From Folioceros fuciformis (taxonomy: Eukaryota; Anthocerotophyta; Anthocerotopsida; Anthocerotales), in NCBI GenBank assembly GCA_049999805.1, contig JBNGIO010004599.1, forward strand, positions 1 to 21,924: 21,924 bases of DNA. The letters run 5' to 3'. Under the pieces are notes generated by a model. That model was not told the origin of the DNA, ran no database searches, and saw nothing but the letters and a program-made list of their open reading frames with translations. Positions 17,658 to 21,924 of this stretch are shown here, in pieces. The position numbers and the translations under genes are program-made. Numbering within the stretch: the first letter of the stretch is position 1; every line of letters starts with the position of its first letter.

Positions 17658-18823
17658 ATGGAGCAGAGCAACGGCAGCGAGGCAAGCCACAACCAAGATG
17701 GTTTGAAGAAGAACAGGATACAGGTTTCCAACACGAAGAAGCCTCTCTTCTTCTATGTCAATCTTGCCAAGGTAAGGCTCCTTCCTCGGCGCTGTAGTGT
17801 CTGATGAGTCCTGGATTGTTATGCGTTACTTGTGGAGGATGTAGCGTGGCAGGCGTCTTAATTGTGTTGCCGACAGCGATTAGCTGCTGGCGTCTTTGGC
17901 AGTTCCTTCGGGAACTGAGGGTTGATGAAGAACGATTGTCACCCCAAGCTGGACTGGGGATTCTAGCAGTAGGGCTCTTAGCATCTGTTGATGGTGTGTA
18001 GTGGTAATTAAGTGGCCAGCGTCAGGTGAGCTTACGTGTTACGGTTGTTTGAGGTTCTGTCAACAGGTGTTGTAGAGAGTTTTTGTTCTTGTAGCCGAGA
18101 GTTAGGCACTGCTAGCAGGTCCTGTATTTTGTGCCTAGTGCCTTGTCCTCCAGCTTTCCGGCTTGGCTTGTTGTTGCAGAGATTCATGCAGCAGTATGAG
18201 GAGGTGGAGCTCTCCGCTCTTGGAATGGGTGAGTATTTTTCATTGCTGATCTCTTTGTTTCCGAGATGCTGCGTTCCGTAAGCCTATGTCGTGGCAGGGA
18301 AAAGCATTTCTGTCAAGGATGCTGGTCTGCGATCATGACTGTTTTTGTGGATGTATTTCCTCCGGTAAATCGTTTGCTAGGAGTCTGACTTGTTTCTTAC
18401 GGTTGGCAGCTATTGCGACTGTGGTGACTGTTGTGGAGATCCTCAAGAACAATGGATTGGCGGTGGAGAAAAGTAGGTTTTGTTTGGTGGTTTCCGTTCT
18501 GTCGTTGGTGTGGCCAGGGTTGAAATAGATTTAGCGTTCCTGACTTGTTTGGGATGTTCTGTTCACCTTGCAGAGATTTTCACGTCTACAATCGACATGG
18601 GTGACGAGGCGAGGGGCCGTCCTGTGCAAAAAGCCAAGGTCTGCCTGCCGTACCGGTTATTTCGTAACAGCGGTATGCTCTCTTTAGACCGTTGTTTGTG
18701 GACTGAGGTGGGGTTGGCTGGCACTTCTATCAGATGGAGATCGTTTTGGGGAAGTCCGAACAGTTCGACGAGCTCATGGCAGCCTCGGCTGAGGAGAATG
18801 GGTCCCCGAACCAGACCGAATGA
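17658..18823 (+). CDS. Alba-domain DNA/RNA-binding protein
   Basis: Five exons: 17658-17771, 18180-18228, 18410-18472, 18574-18638 and 18734-18823. Phases agree at every junction and the product is 126 residues. It opens MEQSNGSEASHNQDG, then the plant Alba core KNRIQVSNTKKPLFFYVNLA, RFMQQYEEVELSALGMAIAT, VVTVVEILKNNGLAVEKKIF, TSTIDMGDEARGRPVQKAKM and EIVLGKSEQFDELMAA. It closes with an acidic tail. The core corresponds to the short plant Alba proteins with no RGG extension. Alba proteins are small dimeric nucleic-acid binders; plant members have been linked to RNA handling and to R-loop or chromatin binding. The last intron lies exactly at AK|ME. Intron 1 (408 bp) is the longest. Little doubt about identity; the biochemical role in this organism is inferred from family. 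Confidence 0.95.
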
Positions 18824-19172
18824 GCGAAGTAGTACTCTGGACTGTGTAGCATAGATTCATTTTAGACTGCAGAGTTTGGGTTGAGGTACTTCATGATTTG
18901 CATGGGCTTACTCCGAGCAAGTTTGTCCAACTTTGGCTGGTAGCCTGGCATCTGATTTCCGGCCATGGCTTGACCTGCGAAACTTAAAACCAGACTACGA
19001 TAGTCAGAACTTGCAACATCGACTGAGGCCGTAGGTTGTGAAACCTAAGATAACGACATGTTTGATCCGGGAACCCTAGAGCTTTGACGGGTATTGATAA
19101 CTAAGGTGTTTCGCCCTAACCCTACCATTCTGTTCGCCGACAGACTGACGAACATGTGCTAGCATTAACTCA
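18824..19172. other. Convergent intergenic region, Alba and GET3 3' ends
   Basis: These 349 bp lie between two stop codons in tail-to-tail arrangement and probably consist of the two 3' UTRs. A telomere-like CCCTAACCCTA occurs near 19114. No open frame of interest or RNA gene was seen. Confidence 0.5.
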
Positions 19173-21671
19173 TCAGTGCCAGACAATATCCCCCATAAAT
19201 GTCAAGGCAGGGATGCCTCGTATTTCCAAGTCGAACAAGGGAGCCTCTATGATTTCTAAGTCCGCAAGATTGACATCGCTTCTGACGATGTCTAGAGCCT
19301 TCTTTTGATCCTGTAGTACAGTAGGCCAACAAGTGGAACAGTTCAAGAAGTATCTAAGACAAACTTATGGCATAAATGGCTAACCACACGCAAGGTTCCA
19401 GGGGAGTGGTCACACCTTGCGCTTCATGGCGCAGAACTTGCAGTCTGACGTCGCAGGAGGAAGAAGCTGATTGACAATCACTCTCTTCACACGCACCCCT
19501 TCCTTCTTCAGTGATTGTCGCAGCCGGGAGCTCTCACTCACAGCCATCACCTGCGGCCACCCATTTTAAGTTTATACAATTACACGAAGGAGGTGCTACG
19601 CAAGACAATCATCAGATCGGAGACGCTTAACTGTGGGAATTGTAACGATGACAAACTCTGTTGCTTCCTGATCTCGAAATATTTCCCTGACCATGACCAT
19701 CCTCTCTCTCAGTGTCTGCAACTTATCCGCCTGCCGACAAACAACCAGTCGTTACCAGGTGCAAAGAAATGGCCCCTGTTGCTGTGTCTCAAGAGATGCG
19801 TCCAGGAAGACGAGAACTGCATACCGCATTGTCAACGGCTCCGTCACTCTGACCGAAAAGTGACTTCACAGCAGCAGTTGCTGATGAGATTTTCTGCTTG
19901 AGCTGGTGAGAGACGACGACTCGAGAATGATTTAGATGGGAACCATGACTTCAACCTACAGTTGACTCACCTATTCTTGGTCTGCCCAATCAACGCACCT
20001 TCAAGATCTTCCCGATCGATGCATCGAGGAAATCAGGGAGGGACAGAAGCCGAAGGGTATGACCCTGCGCAAGCGGGAGAGAACTACAAGTCATGGATCA
20101 TGGAAGTTACATTCAGCAAAAAGCCAAACGGAAGCACAGCATGAAATATTACCGTGGGAGCTGTGTCAAAAATAATGCGGGTGAATCGACTGTACTCTGG
20201 GTTTTGCACAAACTGAACTACCTGCATTTGGGGAGTACTGGACAGCAATGCTCAGAATCCAGCTTGAATTGAATAGCCAAGGAGACTGTAAACCGTTTCA
20301 GTCTTGAAGAATACCTACCTTTGATATGGCTATGGCTTCGTCCAGTCCAGGGGGTGGTGTATCAAGTAGCTCACCGAGCTTTAGCTCACTTAACTTAGCA
20401 ACAAACACCACAGCATGGGAAAGCACATTAAACTTGTTGTCCAGAGGACCGATAGCACCATCATTTGAGTGCAAAGCACAAGCTTGCGCATAATCTGGTC
20501 TTGATTTCCTACCTGTTCTACCCAGCCACCAAGGCCCATGCTGTCCATAAAGTCCTTGACACCAGTGCCTCCATCCTTCGACGCAGAAGAGCGAAATTCC
20601 TCTCTGGCTTGTTCAGGGTTTATCTACATTGCAAGTTTGTGGACAATTCAAACTTCAGAAGACAGAAGCCAGCCTACAAAGACAAACACTCCAAACGGAA
20701 TAAGACAACCTGGTAACAAGAGTGCATTCACAGCATCCAGCACAGTGCCCACCTCCATTGCGTAGAGAGGAAGATCTGGACCTTCAACTCGCACAATCGT
20801 CCCACCAGTCAGATCCTGCACACATGCAAGTCCTGCTCACTACCTCGCACAGTGACCACTTCCCCGTGACGATTATCAGCACGTAGGTTCCACGTACCTG
20901 TGCAAACGAGTCGCTGAGAGAATGGGCAGGATCAGTGGAAACCACAAGAGTGGGGTGACCATTGTTTGCAAACTTCACGGCAAGAGATGCTGCGAGACTC
21001 GTCTTCCCGACACCCCCCTTGCCTCCTAGCATGTAGTATTTTCTGGCAGTACCAGCTACCATCTTGTCAAAGCCCGTTTCCTTTTCCACAGTGTCCGCCA
21101 CAGCCCTGACTGCAATCCAACAAATAAAAGCGTTGGAGCAAGCACGTGTGTCCCACAGCTAACAGACCGGCACCACTGTCGTACGCTACACGGCGGTCAT
21201 GTAGGGGTCGCTAGAATGCCGAATTCCTTTAGAGTTACACAATTCTGCTTGCAATTAGAAAGTGCATGCACAACCCACACGACCACACGTCCCCAGGTCG
21301 AACAGAAGGAGTAGCAGCACGACCAGTAGCTCACCATCGTACAGCAGATGAGATACCCTGGATTTGGGGCCACTCTGGCTCTGAATTCGCAACTGCGATC
21401 CCGCAATCTCCGAAAATGTCCAGGAGGAGGAGGTGCAGTCACGAATCCGGGACAATCGCCCACAATCCCAACCTGCTCCGGGTGGGAAAATTCTGCTGCC
21501 ATATCCTTCGCGCAGATTGCTGAATCTACCATTCAGGGTGGAAGATGCTGCAGGAGCAACATACGCAGATGCTAACTTGTGCCACGACGAACTTGCTGGC
21601 GACAATGTGGTGGCCAGGGTCGCGCATGAAGAGGAGATGGGTGACCGCAAGAGCAGCGCTACTTCAGCCAT
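19173..21671 (-). CDS. GET3B: Plastid-type GET3/ArsA-family ATPase
   Basis: Eleven minus-strand exons: 21671-21335, 21109-20898, 20815-20753, 20623-20513, 20393-20319, 20221-20153, 20064-19999, 19902-19825, 19730-19632, 19550-19416 and 19310-19173. All join in phase (phase 1 at the first junction, phase 0 elsewhere) and give 460 residues; the Arabidopsis plastid homologue has about 430. Exon 1 (1-112) is rich in Ser/Ala with few acidic residues near the start ([20 protein letters not shown]), fitting a chloroplast transit peptide. The ATPase has the deviant P-loop [10 protein letters not shown] (141-150), [12 protein letters not shown] with DPAHS at 172-176, [15 protein letters not shown] (switch II region) and CKFC (407-410), the CxxC pair that binds zinc in GET3 dimers. 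[17 protein letters not shown] and [20 protein letters not shown] are typical of the GET3B/C branch. Cytosolic GET3 delivers tail-anchored proteins; the organellar role is less settled. Two splice sites are slightly unusual (CTAAG acceptor, GTTAAG donor). Confidence 0.95.
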
Positions 21672-21924
21672 TGTGTCCACGACTGGAGTTCTTCCACACA
21701 AACGATTGCCACCGGTAAGGTCGTTCTGCCTTCCACCTACATGCTAGGGCTCTCCGTGTTCGTGTCTCGTGCCTCCGCAAGGTTCTGGGTTTTTGCTACT
21801 ATATCCGCATCCACAACTGTATACATATAGGTACATACGCTGTATATGTATGTGCATTGTACATATATAGAAAGTTCTTAACAAGTCAGTTGTTGTTATT
21901 TGTAGTGTCTCAGGGCTATATATG
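21672..21924. other. Upstream region of the GET3-like gene
   Basis: These 253 bp precede the minus-strand start codon and should hold its leader and promoter. An AT-rich segment with overlapping inverted repeats of ACATAC/GTATGT and TATAC/GTATA type spans about 21819-21869. The window ends before any further gene can be recognised. Confidence 0.45.

Noticed and set aside
1-21924. CRISPR arrays, bacterial operons or phage-type systems
   Set aside because: The direct repeats seen are tandem without regular unique spacers, and all recognised genes are plant-type with introns or plant retroelement remnants.

Overview
The window is nuclear DNA from a streptophyte (land plant or close green-algal relative). 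The evidence is GT-AG introns, mostly about 80-230 bp, and plant-specific gene families: a GT37 xyloglucan-type fucosyltransferase, a DRM-type DNA methyltransferase with UBA domains, a plastid-type GET3 ATPase, a plant Alba protein and COX5C. Plant Ty1/copia debris is also present. I cannot name the species. Short introns in GC-rich genes would fit a lycophyte, bryophyte or charophyte, but that is inference. There are two assembly gaps, 10 N at 12319-12328 and 100 N at 15627-15726.

Layout. 1-2270: a decayed copia pol (reverse transcriptase and RNase H) with a 53-bp tandem repeat at its left edge and a nested solo-LTR-like insertion. 3370-5133 (-): single-exon O-fucosyltransferase-like type II membrane protein. 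6314-7654 (+, possibly from 5945): spliced PC-esterase (TBL-like) protein. 8683-10883 (+): five-exon GT37 fucosyltransferase. 10884-13514: no gene recognised; a microsatellite, an AT-rich island with 68-bp repeats, and an unmerged contig overlap. 13515-15542 (+): intronless DRM-type cytosine methyltransferase. 16759-17030 (-): two-exon COX5C. 17658-18823 (+): five-exon Alba protein. 19173-21671 (-): eleven-exon plastid-type GET3/ArsA ATPase with a transit-peptide-like exon 1.

Exons were assembled by hand from splice signals, reading phase and family similarity. GT37 (apart from its first donor), COX5C, Alba and GET3 join without phase conflict into full-length proteins. The three genes between 3370 and 10883 all look like secretory-pathway glycan-decorating enzymes: two fucosyltransferases of unrelated families and one acyl-transferase/esterase-type protein. 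This is the most suggestive functional neighbourhood in the window, but that they work together is inference. COX5C and Alba are divergent across a 627-bp intergenic segment; Alba and GET3 are convergent.
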